The notes: generated from the letters alone by a model not told the origin. Shown: positions 1 through 7,158, numbered from the stretch's first letter. The stretch: 51,916 nt of DNA from Candidatus Gastranaerophilales bacterium (GCA_944322845.1 CALUQE010000015.1:1-51916); one strand, 5' to 3'. Made by a program: numbers and translations.

Positions 1-62
1 AAAGCTTCGCTTTGGGTTCGACCCGCCAGAAGAATTCTTAGAAGAATTATTCTGAGAAAAAT

Positions 63-145
63 GCCGATGGCCGGGGTCGAACCGGCACGTAGTTGCCTAC
101 ACCAGATTTTGAGTCTGGCACGTCTACCAATTCCATCACATCGGC
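63..145 (-). tRNA. tRNA-Leu (anticodon CAA)
   Basis: Reading the minus strand gives a complete class II cloverleaf. The acceptor stem is GCCGATG paired with CATCGGC. The anticodon stem CCAGA/TCTGG encloses the loop CTCAAAA, so the anticodon is CAA and it decodes UUG. A long variable arm (GTAG-GCAA-CTAC) and a T-arm with TTCGA follow, as expected for leucine tRNA. CCA is not encoded. The upstream side of this gene is unusual: the first residues are repeated directly and in inverted form within 180 bp. Confidence 0.97.
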
Positions 146-324
146 TTATTTAGTTGTCAATTTTCATATTTTTGTTATGTGATGGAATTGGTCTGTATCA
201 GTATTCGCTGGAATTTTTACCAACTTCATCACCTTTTATAATTGCCTCTGTTGTACCTGACTGCACTGTTTGTTAACACTTACCCGCTCGGGCATCACAT
301 CGGCTTATTTAGTTGTCAATTTTC
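134..324 (-). repeat. Upstream element copying the tRNA-Leu 5' end and promoter
   Basis: The 32 bases at 134-165 (tRNA residues 1-12 plus 20 upstream bases, including TTGACA on the minus strand) recur without mismatch at 293-324. Between the copies lies unrelated sequence ending in an inverted copy of tRNA residues 6-20: 178-192 is the exact reverse complement of 126-140 (15 bp). The two tRNA 5' ends are 159 bp apart. The inverted copy ends 33 nt before the mature tRNA. The same arrangement precedes tRNA-Pro at 50122. Origin unknown; an integration scar or a regulatory leader are both possible. Confidence 0.75.
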
Positions 325-610
325 TTTTTTCCCCCTACCCCCTTCGGGTACTTCCCCCGCAAGGGGGGCAGATGCGCCCGCGTTTTCCCCTCGCCCTTAG
401 CTTGCGTCGGGTTTGGAATTTTACGCTAGCCTTGGTTACTGGGAGAGGGTAGAATTTCTTAGTGAGCCTTGAGGCGAACTTAGAAATTCGGGTGAGGGGT
501 TCTGGATTGCTTCGTCGCTAACGCTCCTCGCAATGACGCTACCTCACTTTTACCTGCTTAGTCACTCAGTCACTTAATCACCTAGTCACTAATTGACATC
601 ACCCCTCAAA
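325..610. repeat. Non-coding mosaic of short repeats
   Basis: No credible gene lies between the tRNA element and the GTG at 680. The stretch holds a C-rich palindromic block (about 330-368, with CCCCCTTCGGG and CCCCCGCAAGGGGGG), an imperfect inverted repeat GAATTTCTTAGT / AACTTAGAAATTC at about 452-488, and on the minus strand the interspersed-repeat core GTCATTGCGAGG with AGCGACGAAGCAATCC (about 504-539). Octamer-like iterations of AGTCACT follow at about 558-590. Base composition is clearly richer in G+C than the neighbouring genes. It looks like an accumulation site for intergenic repeats. Confidence 0.6.
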
Positions 611-679
611 TTAAAACAAAAACATAACTAAATTTCAAGAGGAGTTTATGCTAAAATACTGTTCGGAGGTTTTTTTAAA

Positions 680-1480
680 GTGACTGCATACAATGTGCTT
701 ATTATCGGAGATGAAAATGCAAAATCACTCCCTCTTGTTTTTAAATCAAAATATCTGAATAAACTGTATACCAATTTTGAATGTCCGGATATTGCAAGTA
801 TTAAATTTAATACTTTTAAAGAACTTGCTCAAAAATGCAAATCACTCAAAATTGATATTGTTTTTGTCGAAAACGAAAAATTGATTCTGCAGGGCATTGT
901 TGATGTTTTGAAGAAAAATTTTGTTAATTGTATCGGTGTTACAACAAAATGGACAAATCTTGTTTTATCAAACCAATTTGCGCGAGAAATGACCTCTAAA
1001 TATGAAATTCGCACACCCGAAACTTTTCTTTATCCGAAAGAATTCCCGCTTATGGTTAAGGCTGACGGATTTACGAAAAGAGCAAATTCAACAGAAGAAG
1101 TTATTAAAATCAGAGAAGAAATTTTTAATTATTCTCCTGAAATTGCAAAATCTGTTTTTCTTGAAAAATTTATTGAAGGCGAAGAATTTACTCTAACCTC
1201 TTTATACGACGGGAAAATTGCCGCTGCCCTGCCGGTTGAAGGTTTATCGCAGGAAAAAATTAAAGAATACAATACTAAACTGCAAAAAATGCTTGAAGGC
1301 GAAAAAGCGGATTTTATCGGATATATAAATTCACGGGTAATTTTTTCAAACAATCAATTATACAATATCGGCTTTAATTTTGATTTCCCAAAATTAAATG
1401 CCGATATTCTATTTGTATTCAGTTCTATGATTTATCAAAAATTAGAGGAATTAGACATCATCAACATCGTTTCCAATTGA
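680..1480 (+). CDS. PurD-like ATP-grasp protein (truncated GARS relative)
   Basis: The 266-residue product resembles the first two-thirds of phosphoribosylamine-glycine ligase (PurD, about 420 residues). It has the N-terminal VLIIGDENAKSLPL segment, a DIVFVENEKLILQGIVDVL stretch matching PurD's 'DLVVVGPE..L..GI.D.L', then FPLMVKADGF and VFLEKFIEGEEFTL, which match the ATP-grasp strands of the family. The glycine-rich loop after KADG is degraded to FTKRAN and the C-terminal third is missing, so GAR ligase activity is doubtful. The start is GTG at 680, set by GGAGG at 665-669. The 3' end overlaps the convergent gene at 1451 by 30 bp. Known: PurD family. Inferred: a diverged paralogue with a new or lost function. 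Confidence 0.7.
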   Translation: MTAYNVLIIGDENAKSLPLVFKSKYLNKLYTNFECPDIASIKFNTFKELAQKCKSLKIDIVFVENEKLILQGIVDVLKKNFVNCIGVTTKWTNLVLSNQFAREMTSKYEIRTPETFLYPKEFPLMVKADGFTKRANSTEEVIKIREEIFNYSPEIAKSVFLEKFIEGEEFTLTSLYDGKIAAALPVEGLSQEKIKEYNTKLQKMLEGEKADFIGYINSRVIFSNNQLYNIGFNFDFPKLNADILFVFSSMIYQKLEELDIINIVSN

Positions 1481-2671
1481 ATTAACCCAGTTTTTAAATC
1501 TTTGCCACAGACCCGGTTTCTTTTCTGTACCTTCAATCCAGACTCTTTCGTATTCCCGGCGATTTATTTTATCCTGCTCCTTAAGCCATTCTCTATTACG
1601 CTTATCACTGGCTTTTACGGCTGATTTATATTGTTTGTCCATAGCTTTAATTTCTTTATTGATTCTTTTCTTTTCACGTTTAAGCGCCCGATCCAGTTTA
1701 TGTTCATACCACTTAACCTGAATTGCGTTTTTCATACGTGTAAAGAGACCGCCGCGTTTTGCTTTTGCTTCTTTTTTAGCCTTTTTAGCATCTTGTTTGT
1801 CTGATTTTTCTTTAACATCGTTTTGCGGTTTCGGCAATTCTTCATTCTTTTTTACATCAGCAGCTTTTTCAGTTTCAACAAGCTTTGTACCTGATTTTTT
1901 AGAATTTTCTTCATATCTTGCTTTATCCGCACGAATATCTATAACTCTGCTATTTATATTTTTTTCTTTTACTTCCTGATTGTTAGTATTTACTTCTGCT
2001 TTTTTTGTTGAATCAGGATTATTGTTTTTTGCGTTCTTTTTATCAGATTTTTTCGTAAAAACATTTTTTATTCGGTCAAATAATCCGACTTTTTTCTTCT
2101 TTTCCTGTATATTTTCTTCCGACGGTTTATTTGCTTTAAGTCTTTCAATTTCCTGTTGGGCTTTTTTTAATTTTTTCTCTAATTTCTTATTAGATTTTTC
2201 AACCTGAGAATTGTTATACCGGTTATCTGTTTTTACAAATTTACTTTTTATATTATTTGTTATAATACCAATTTTTTTGCCGGTTTTCTTAAAGAATTTT
2301 CTTGTTTTCTTTACGGCTTTTTTACCGGTTTTTTTCAACTTCTTGCTAAATTTGCCTGTTTTTTCTTCTTCTTTAACAACAGAAATTTCATCAAGTTTTT
2401 TCTGTGTTTCGGCAATTTTATCTTTCGCAGCGTTCAAATTAATTTCAGTCTCTTTAAGCTTTGTAAAAGTATCTTTCAGAGCCTTACTCGTTTTGTGATT
2501 TTTATAAAGCGCAACACCTGCAACTGCTGCAGAAGCTGCAGCTACCGTTCCCAGCAATATACTGCTTCCGCCGCCTGTTTGTCCGCCGGTTTCGTTTGCC
2601 TTAAAAGACGTTACAGAGGATTTTTGATAATTTTGATAATTCGGATAAGTTGTTGTTTCTAAAATATTCAT
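1451..2671 (-). CDS. Lys-rich coiled-coil membrane-anchored protein, unknown function
   Basis: The 406-residue product is not recognised. Residues 1-30 carry a short leader ending in SFKAN (22-26) and a GGQTGGGSS linker. A single alanine-rich hydrophobic segment follows at about 38-56. Most of the rest is lysine/glutamate-rich: predicted coiled coil at about 65-95 and 160-185, and very basic blocks (KKTGKKAVKKTRKFFKKTGKK). The C-terminus ends WQRFKNWVNSIGNDVDDV. The protein probably has one membrane pass and a long basic tail. It shares its N-terminal motif with the products at 2761, 36708 and 39822. It follows a terminator at 2707-2744, so it is probably its own unit. Confidence 0.75.
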   Translation of the reverse strand: MNILETTTYPNYQNYQKSSVTSFKANETGGQTGGGSSILLGTVAAASAAVAGVALYKNHKTSKALKDTFTKLKETEINLNAAKDKIAETQKKLDEISVVKEEEKTGKFSKKLKKTGKKAVKKTRKFFKKTGKKIGIITNNIKSKFVKTDNRYNNSQVEKSNKKLEKKLKKAQQEIERLKANKPSEENIQEKKKKVGLFDRIKNVFTKKSDKKNAKNNNPDSTKKAEVNTNNQEVKEKNINSRVIDIRADKARYEENSKKSGTKLVETEKAADVKKNEELPKPQNDVKEKSDKQDAKKAKKEAKAKRGGLFTRMKNAIQVKWYEHKLDRALKREKKRINKEIKAMDKQYKSAVKASDKRNREWLKEQDKINRREYERVWIEGTEKKPGLWQRFKNWVNSIGNDVDDV

Positions 2672-2706
2672 ACGACTTCACTTCTTCTACACTACTTAAA
2701 TTAAAT

Positions 2707-2744
2707 AAAACTCCTGACCGCTTAAAATTGCCATCAGGAGTTTT
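2707..2744 (-). terminator. Intrinsic terminator after the metallopeptidase gene
   Basis: AAAACTCCTGA at 2707-2717 pairs perfectly with TCAGGAGTTTT at 2734-2744 around a 16-nt loop. On the minus strand the hairpin is followed by a T-rich tail (TTTATTTAATTT). It separates the gene ending at 2761 from the one starting at 2671. Confidence 0.85.
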
Positions 2745-2760
2745 ATTGTGTTACAAAAGT

Positions 2761-4659
2761 TTACATAAGTTGAAGTTTATCCGCCAGAGGTGATTCCACT
2801 TTACCGTTCAGTGTTTTGGAAACTTTCTTAATATTATCAGCCATAGTCTGCATTTCAGGCGTCCAGACGAAATTATCCATAACGTATTTTTCGCCCCTTG
2901 AAAAATCACCTTTCATTTGAACCTGAATAATTTCTTCAAGCATTTTTCTTGCAGTCGGAACCATTTTGTCTATGTTAACGTTCAAAATTCCTTTCGGAGT
3001 GATTTCCATCGCACCTTCTTTTATAAAATAGTAATTCTGCATAACGGAGCGGACTCTGTGCGCCTGACTCAAAGTCGGCTTTGAAGTCATCATATTATCT
3101 GCCGCATAAGTTACAATAATTTGTTTTCTCTGCTCAGGAGTGTACATTCCCGCATCTGTAAGAATATCAAGCATGGCAAGTGATATCATGTCAGCTTTAT
3201 TTTCTTCAATAATTGATTTATATTTTCCGAGTCCTTCAGTTCCTGATTTTGGCCCGAGAGAATGTCCGTTTTCGTGTCCTACGGTAAACCAGTGGTCTGC
3301 TTCGTCATTATAATATTTATGCAAATCCGGATTAACAGTCGCATTGAGTCTTTTTCTCATTTTTTCTCTGGCATCTTCTGATGTTATTAAGCGGATTTGT
3401 CTGTGATAAACATTTCTTCTTCCGCCGTCAAGTTCTTTTATGGAAAGTTTGTCATCGTTCGGAAGGTTTTCGGCAAGTGTAATTCCCGCTCTGAATTCTC
3501 CGACATCACCGGTTACCGCAACTAAATCCACATCAACCATTGTTTGTTTGGAATCCTTACTGTCAGGTGTGATATTTTGAATATAATCATCCTTAAACGG
3601 CATATTCTGAGCCATAAGCGGAAGGAAATTTTTTACGTTCAAAATTGCCTCCGTACCTTTTTTATTAATAATTCCGACTCTTCCGCCGAGAAAATCTTTA
3701 GCGGTAGGAACAATTCCGTTTTCGTCAAGAAGTTTTTTAAGCTCCGGATTCTCAACAACAGTTTCAGTTAATTCGTCAGAATAATTTTCTCTTGTTATTG
3801 TAAATTCAAGAGGCGTATCCTGAAGTGTTGCCCATTTTTTGTCAGCATAAGCATCAAGCATAGGGTCTGCCGTTCTTAATGCTTTTGCCTGAAGGAGCAA
3901 AAATTCGTTAAAATCTGCGTTTGTAGAAGTCTCTGCAGCCTTTTCGAGTTCTGACGCCATATAAGCAAAATCGTCTTTGAATTTGTCAACATAATCCGTT
4001 GCAACAAGTTCGTTACCGACTCTTTCAACAACAGAGCGCTGGTTAAGGATTTTTGCAACATCGTCAACTTTTCCGCCTTTAAGCATATTAATCAAAATCT
4101 GATGAAATTCTTCTTTCTCCAAATCCTGCGGATAAACTCCCTTTCCAGGTCTTTCGGAAACGCCTTTTGCAAGTTCAATCATATTGCTTTCTCTATCAAG
4201 AGAGCAGACGCCTTTTTGCGCATCAAAAAGAATTTTTGTTAATTCGGCCTTCTTATTCCCCTTAGCGATTTCTGATTCAAGATACTCTTTAAAAGGCAAA
4301 TTGTTAGGATTATCAAGCTGCATATTTACTTTATCCAGAACAACGGCAGCCTTAACAAGGTGTTTCAAAGCTTCTTTGTCTCCGTCTGCAAGTTCAAGAT
4401 ACTCAGGAGCATCAACAGCAAGCATTTTCTTTGTTGTCAAATAATCTTTATGAGTTCTTTTCTCAAGCTCTTCCATTGAAAGATTCATTTCATAATCTTT
4501 CTTGTTAATATTAACATTATTAATCATACTCATCTTATCAAGCTCCTTTACCAACTTATTATCATCAGGACAAACATCCGCATTTTGAGCGGTTTTTTTA
4601 GGATTATTTTTAAAATTCAAATTGTAATTACTTATATTATTAATTGGGTTAATATTCAT
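2761..4659 (-). CDS. DPP III-like (M49-related) zinc metallopeptidase domain protein
   Basis: The 632-residue product has HENGH at residues 462-466, within HENGHSLGP, and a second metal motif EENKAD at 485-490. That pairing and the preceding LPNDDKLS...GGRRNVYHRQIRL segment resemble the DPP III/M49-related peptidases fused to Nudix proteins in other organisms, which carry HE-x-x-H-x-LGP and an EEAKAD-type helix. Zinc would be bound by the two histidines of HENGH and a glutamate of EENKAD. There is no signal peptide. The N-terminus instead has the short motif NFKNN at 15-19, shared with other orphan proteins here. Substrate unknown. The family assignment rests on motifs only. Confidence 0.72.
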   Translation of the reverse strand: MNINPINNISNYNLNFKNNPKKTAQNADVCPDDNKLVKELDKMSMINNVNINKKDYEMNLSMEELEKRTHKDYLTTKKMLAVDAPEYLELADGDKEALKHLVKAAVVLDKVNMQLDNPNNLPFKEYLESEIAKGNKKAELTKILFDAQKGVCSLDRESNMIELAKGVSERPGKGVYPQDLEKEEFHQILINMLKGGKVDDVAKILNQRSVVERVGNELVATDYVDKFKDDFAYMASELEKAAETSTNADFNEFLLLQAKALRTADPMLDAYADKKWATLQDTPLEFTITRENYSDELTETVVENPELKKLLDENGIVPTAKDFLGGRVGIINKKGTEAILNVKNFLPLMAQNMPFKDDYIQNITPDSKDSKQTMVDVDLVAVTGDVGEFRAGITLAENLPNDDKLSIKELDGGRRNVYHRQIRLITSEDAREKMRKRLNATVNPDLHKYYNDEADHWFTVGHENGHSLGPKSGTEGLGKYKSIIEENKADMISLAMLDILTDAGMYTPEQRKQIIVTYAADNMMTSKPTLSQAHRVRSVMQNYYFIKEGAMEITPKGILNVNIDKMVPTARKMLEEIIQVQMKGDFSRGEKYVMDNFVWTPEMQTMADNIKKVSKTLNGKVESPLADKLQLM

Positions 4660-4719
4660 AGTCTGATTATAGCATAAAATAAAACATTGAAAAAACCTAA
4701 AAATATGTTAGAATAATGA

Positions 4720-4739
4720 TATAGGGAAAAAACCCTATA
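4720..4739. terminator. Hairpin downstream of the 20-residue hydrophobic ORF
   Basis: TATAGGG and CCCTATA form a perfect 7-bp stem around a homopolymer loop of six bases. It lies 45 nt downstream of the minus-strand small ORF's stop and may end its transcript. No long U-tail follows, so termination is uncertain. Confidence 0.5.
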
Positions 4740-4783
4740 AGGTCTCACTCTCTTAAGGTCTTTCTTAACTTCCCTGTATGGTT

Positions 4784-4846
4784 TTATATTTTTGAGGCTA
4801 CTATTATCGCAAAGACAAGTAATAGTAGCTTTATTAATATATCCAT
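4784..4846 (-). CDS. 20-residue hydrophobic peptide, candidate type I toxin
   Basis: The ORF encodes MDILIKLLLLVFAIIVASKI and stops at TAA. It has a near-ideal ribosome site, AAAGGAGG (plus-strand complement 4854-4861), 7 nt before ATG. One hydrophobic helix makes up almost the whole product. The coding sequence contains a perfect 10-bp inverted repeat (4797-4806 with 4820-4829). Upstream, GCCTCCTCC (4889-4897 on plus) can mask the ribosome site. The 5' UTR octamer CTTCCCTG (plus 4904-4911) is exactly complementary to CAGGGAAG in the 3' UTR (plus 4769-4776). Long-distance UTR pairing, masked translation and a short membrane peptide are features of type I toxin mRNAs such as Hok and AapA. No antisense RNA was demonstrated. 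The function is inferred. Confidence 0.6.
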   Translation of the reverse strand: MDILIKLLLLVFAIIVASKI

Positions 4847-4924
4847 ACTTTCACCTCCTTTCCACTTTTGTCCCTTAACTCGTGTGTTGGAGGAGGCACT
4901 CTTCAGGGAAGCTTACCCGAAAAT

Positions 4925-4933
4925 ATTATATCA
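4925..4933 (-). promoter_or_regulatory. Extended -10 promoter of the hydrophobic-peptide transcript
   Basis: On the minus strand the sequence reads TGATATAAT, a consensus extended -10, placed just downstream of the XRE gene's stop. Transcription would begin near 4918 and give a leader of about 70 nt that contains the anti-ribosome-site and UTR-pairing elements. There is no convincing -35, which an extended -10 can do without. Confidence 0.55.
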
Positions 4934-4950
4934 GAAAATACATTAAAATT

Positions 4951-5160
4951 CTACACTTTATCGCGGAATACCAATTCCATCTCAAGAGCTTCCGCTATTA
5001 GCTTCATTTCTGAATATCTGATTGTATTCGAACGTAATTTGTTGGATAAATTGTTAATAGAACAATGTCTGCCAGTATGCTCAGACAAATACTTTGCTAA
5101 ATATGTTAAAGTCAATCCTTTTTTAGCAGCCAGTGCTTTTACTTCATTTATAGCGTTCAT
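4951..5160 (-). CDS. Small XRE-type helix-turn-helix regulator
   Basis: The 69-residue product is a single HTH domain. Residues 1-20 hold a first helix and LTLTYLAKYLSEHTGRHCSINNLSNKLRSNTIRYSEMKLIAEALEME matches the Cro/CI fold, with the recognition helix around SINNLSNKLR and the terminal helix at MKLIAEALEMEL. It lies downstream of mraY on the same strand (73-nt gap) and directly upstream of the 20-residue hydrophobic ORF. It may control that ORF's promoter at 4925. A second XRE-plus-hydrophobic-peptide pair is at 45001. The target is inferred from position only. Confidence 0.7.
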   Translation of the reverse strand: MNAINEVKALAAKKGLTLTYLAKYLSEHTGRHCSINNLSNKLRSNTIRYSEMKLIAEALEMELVFRDKV

Positions 5161-5233
5161 ATTCTATTATTATAAATTATTTTCTAATTCTAGATAACTA
5201 CTCTGAAATTCAAGATATTCTTAATATCGCATA

Positions 5234-6193
5234 CTAAAGTACAAAATTTAAAACAACGGCAGCAACGGATAAAATCAAAGAAACAAAAGTAAATTCCTTG
5301 ACTATTCTTATCTCTGAATGACCGCAAAGCTCAAAATGATGATGTATAGGAGACATTTTAAAAATTCTTTTTCCGGTTAACTTAAAACTCGTAACCTGCA
5401 AAATTACCGAAAGAGTCTCCATTACAAAAACACCGCCGAAAAGTGCAAGCAAAAGTTCACACCTTCCGATAACGGCAAGTGTCCCCAAAAGCCCGCCCAG
5501 CGCCAGAGAACCGGTATCACCCATAAACACCTGAGCCTTAGGCTTATTGTATTTTAAAAACCCTATCAAAGCACCAATAACTGTTGCCGCAACAATCGCA
5601 GCCGCATTATGACCGTCAACAAAAGCCAGAAAACCACACGCCGCAAAAGCAGGAATTCCAGTAGAAGCCGCAAGACCGTCAAGACCGTCCGTTAGATTAT
5701 AAGCATTAGAAGCTCCCGTTACAACAAAAACAGTAAAAACAGGATATAAAATACCCAAATCAAACGTATGTGAACCGAGAGTTATAACTGTTCCATAGGT
5801 CTGCATCGCATAAACAGTAGGAATCAAAGCAATAAGAATCTGTCTTACAAGTTTTCCCCTCGGGCTTAATCCCTTATTTTCATGGCCTTTAATCTTCAAA
5901 TAATCATCCTGCAGCCCTGCAAGAGCCATAAAAAGAAATGTTATCAAAATTATCCACGCAGAATTGTCCATCTGCTGATCCATAAGAAGAGTAATAACTG
6001 ATGATATAATTATCGCAAGTACTATAAAAACACCGCCCGTTGTAGGTGTTCCCGCTTTCTTGGCGTGTTCCTCCGGCGCAACATCAAGAATGTACTGCCC
6101 GATAGTTTTTCGCCTTAAAAAATCTATATACGGAACGCCAAATAACAAGCATAAAACCATACTCATCAACAATGCTACCGCAAGCATTATCAT
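5234..6193 (-). CDS. mraY: Phospho-N-acetylmuramoyl-pentapeptide-transferase MraY
   Basis: MraY transfers phospho-MurNAc-pentapeptide from UDP to undecaprenyl phosphate, giving lipid I at the inner face of the membrane. The 319-residue product has about ten hydrophobic segments and the family's catalytic motifs in order: AGLQDDYLK (the paired aspartates), NLTDGLDGLA, FMGDTGSLALGG and the histidine-rich loop MSPIHHHFEL. PTTGGVF near residue 52 is also typical. Its length is slightly short (usually about 320-360). No other mur or fts gene is adjacent, so it is detached from a classical dcw cluster; ftsZ is about 41 kb away in the window. Confidence 0.97.
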   Translation of the reverse strand: MIMLAVALLMSMVLCLLFGVPYIDFLRRKTIGQYILDVAPEEHAKKAGTPTTGGVFIVLAIIISSVITLLMDQQMDNSAWIILITFLFMALAGLQDDYLKIKGHENKGLSPRGKLVRQILIALIPTVYAMQTYGTVITLGSHTFDLGILYPVFTVFVVTGASNAYNLTDGLDGLAASTGIPAFAACGFLAFVDGHNAAAIVAATVIGALIGFLKYNKPKAQVFMGDTGSLALGGLLGTLAVIGRCELLLALFGGVFVMETLSVILQVTSFKLTGKRIFKMSPIHHHFELCGHSEIRIVKEFTFVSLILSVAAVVLNFVL

Positions 6194-6379
6194 AATTACT
6201 TCTCCTTCTGTTATTCTCCATTCAATATTAACGCAAAAAGAAGCAGAATAGAATAGTATTTTTTATCCGAATATCAAATGTTAAGTTTTATTAAATTTAG
6301 ACTTTAAAAACGATATAAGATATTATATAATTAGTGTATATAAGTATATTAATATTTCATTCAATATAAGAGAAACGGT

Positions 6380-6877
6380 ATGAGCATTGAAAACTTAGCG
6401 CCGTATTCGCCGACAACAGTCTATGGACAACTGACGTCGCCCTTTACGCCAAAGACAATTACAATAAATGCGCACACGCCTTATGACAAAGTTGATGAAT
6501 CAACAGACGAGTCTAAGGTATATTCCCGTGCTTATTTTGAAGGAAAGCCGCAAGCCAGAAATGTTTATGACGGAATTTATGAATACGAATCTTATTATCC
6601 TGATGATTTTCCGCCAAAACCTTCAAATAGTAATTCAAATAATAACAGTTTTAATTCTCAAGATGTTCAAACAACTAAAAAAAACTCACAGGAATTATCA
6701 TCATTTTCTGTTTCATCATATTCCGATAACCAAATTTTAAAAGGAGCCCTAACTCAAGGTTATTCGGTAAACGAATCAGTAGTTATTCAAAATGCATATA
6801 ATGCTTATCAGAGAAGCGCTCTTATTACAAAAAATGCTCCTGAAGTTTTAAGTACCTGTTCTTATAGAGTTTTTTAG
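6380..6877 (+). CDS. Hypothetical protein, Asn/Ser-rich
   Basis: The 165-residue product is not recognised. It is polar, with a tyrosine-rich middle (YDGIYEYESYYPDDFPPK, about 70-87) and a low-complexity SNSNSNNNSFNSQ segment near 90-102. The C-terminal 45 residues (ILKGALTQGYSVNESVVIQNAYNAYQRSAL) could form helices. There is no signal peptide or membrane segment. The start ATG at 6380 follows AGAGAAACGGT, a weak ribosome site. It stands alone between mraY (divergent) and the polysaccharide locus (convergent). Confidence 0.65.
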   Translation: MSIENLAPYSPTTVYGQLTSPFTPKTITINAHTPYDKVDESTDESKVYSRAYFEGKPQARNVYDGIYEYESYYPDDFPPKPSNSNSNNNSFNSQDVQTTKKNSQELSSFSVSSYSDNQILKGALTQGYSVNESVVIQNAYNAYQRSALITKNAPEVLSTCSYRVF

Positions 6878-7017
6878 AGATAAGTTACTTTATAATTAAT
6901 ATTATTATTATTAATTATTTATATATATAAATTAATCATCTTCATCATAAGCTCTAACTATTTGTTCAAAACTATCTGAAAGTATTATAAATACTGAGTT
7001 TTTCATGTTCAAAAAAA

Positions 7018-7158
7018 TGTAGAAAACTTGTAGAAAATTTAAAAGTTTTTGACATTTTTCTACATAAAATGATGAAGAAATAAAATAACAATAAAAAAGA
7101 TGTAGAAAACTCAAAAGTTTTCTACATCTTTTTACACACTTATTGACATTTTTCTACA
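7018..7158. repeat. Cluster of six TGTAGAAAA motifs in both orientations
   Basis: The nonamer TGTAGAAAA occurs at 7018-7026, 7029-7037 and 7101-7109, and its complement TTTTCTACA at 7056-7064, 7118-7126 and 7150-7158. A longer unit TTGACATTTTTCTACA occurs at about 7049-7064 and 7143-7158; the second copy contains the stop codon of the gene ending at 7154. Six copies in 141 bp is well beyond what terminator symmetry alone explains. Confidence 0.6.
7094..7133. terminator. Bidirectional terminator at the end of the polysaccharide operon
   Basis: GATGTAGAAAACT at 7099-7111 pairs perfectly with AGTTTTCTACATC at 7116-7128 around the loop CAAA. The stem is flanked by an A-run on the left and a T-run on the right, so it can terminate transcription from either side. 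It lies between the orphan gene at 6380 (+) and the DUF4422 gene ending at 7154 (-). Confidence 0.85.

Noticed and set aside
1..60. GGGTTCGACCC near the window's left edge, suggesting a tRNA T-arm
   Set aside because: The stretch is cut by the window edge and the rest of a cloverleaf cannot be built; possible remnant only.
126..324. T-box riboswitch upstream of tRNA-Leu
   Set aside because: No T-box core sequence or specifier loop, and the downstream gene is a tRNA rather than an aminoacyl-tRNA synthetase or amino-acid gene.
270..452. 60-codon ORF in the repeat patchwork near tRNA-Leu
   Set aside because: It runs through palindromic C-rich repeats, lacks a ribosome site and gives a low-complexity product; not a credible gene.
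4868..5197. 109-codon plus-strand ORF over the XRE gene at 4951
   Set aside because: It is antisense to a clear HTH gene and to the leader of the hydrophobic peptide; its composition is that of a shadow frame. An antisense RNA here remains possible but is not shown.
6932..7114. 60-codon minus-strand ORF beside the polysaccharide locus
   Set aside because: It passes through the TGTAGAAAA repeats and terminator; only its last 24 codons look protein-like. Insufficient support.
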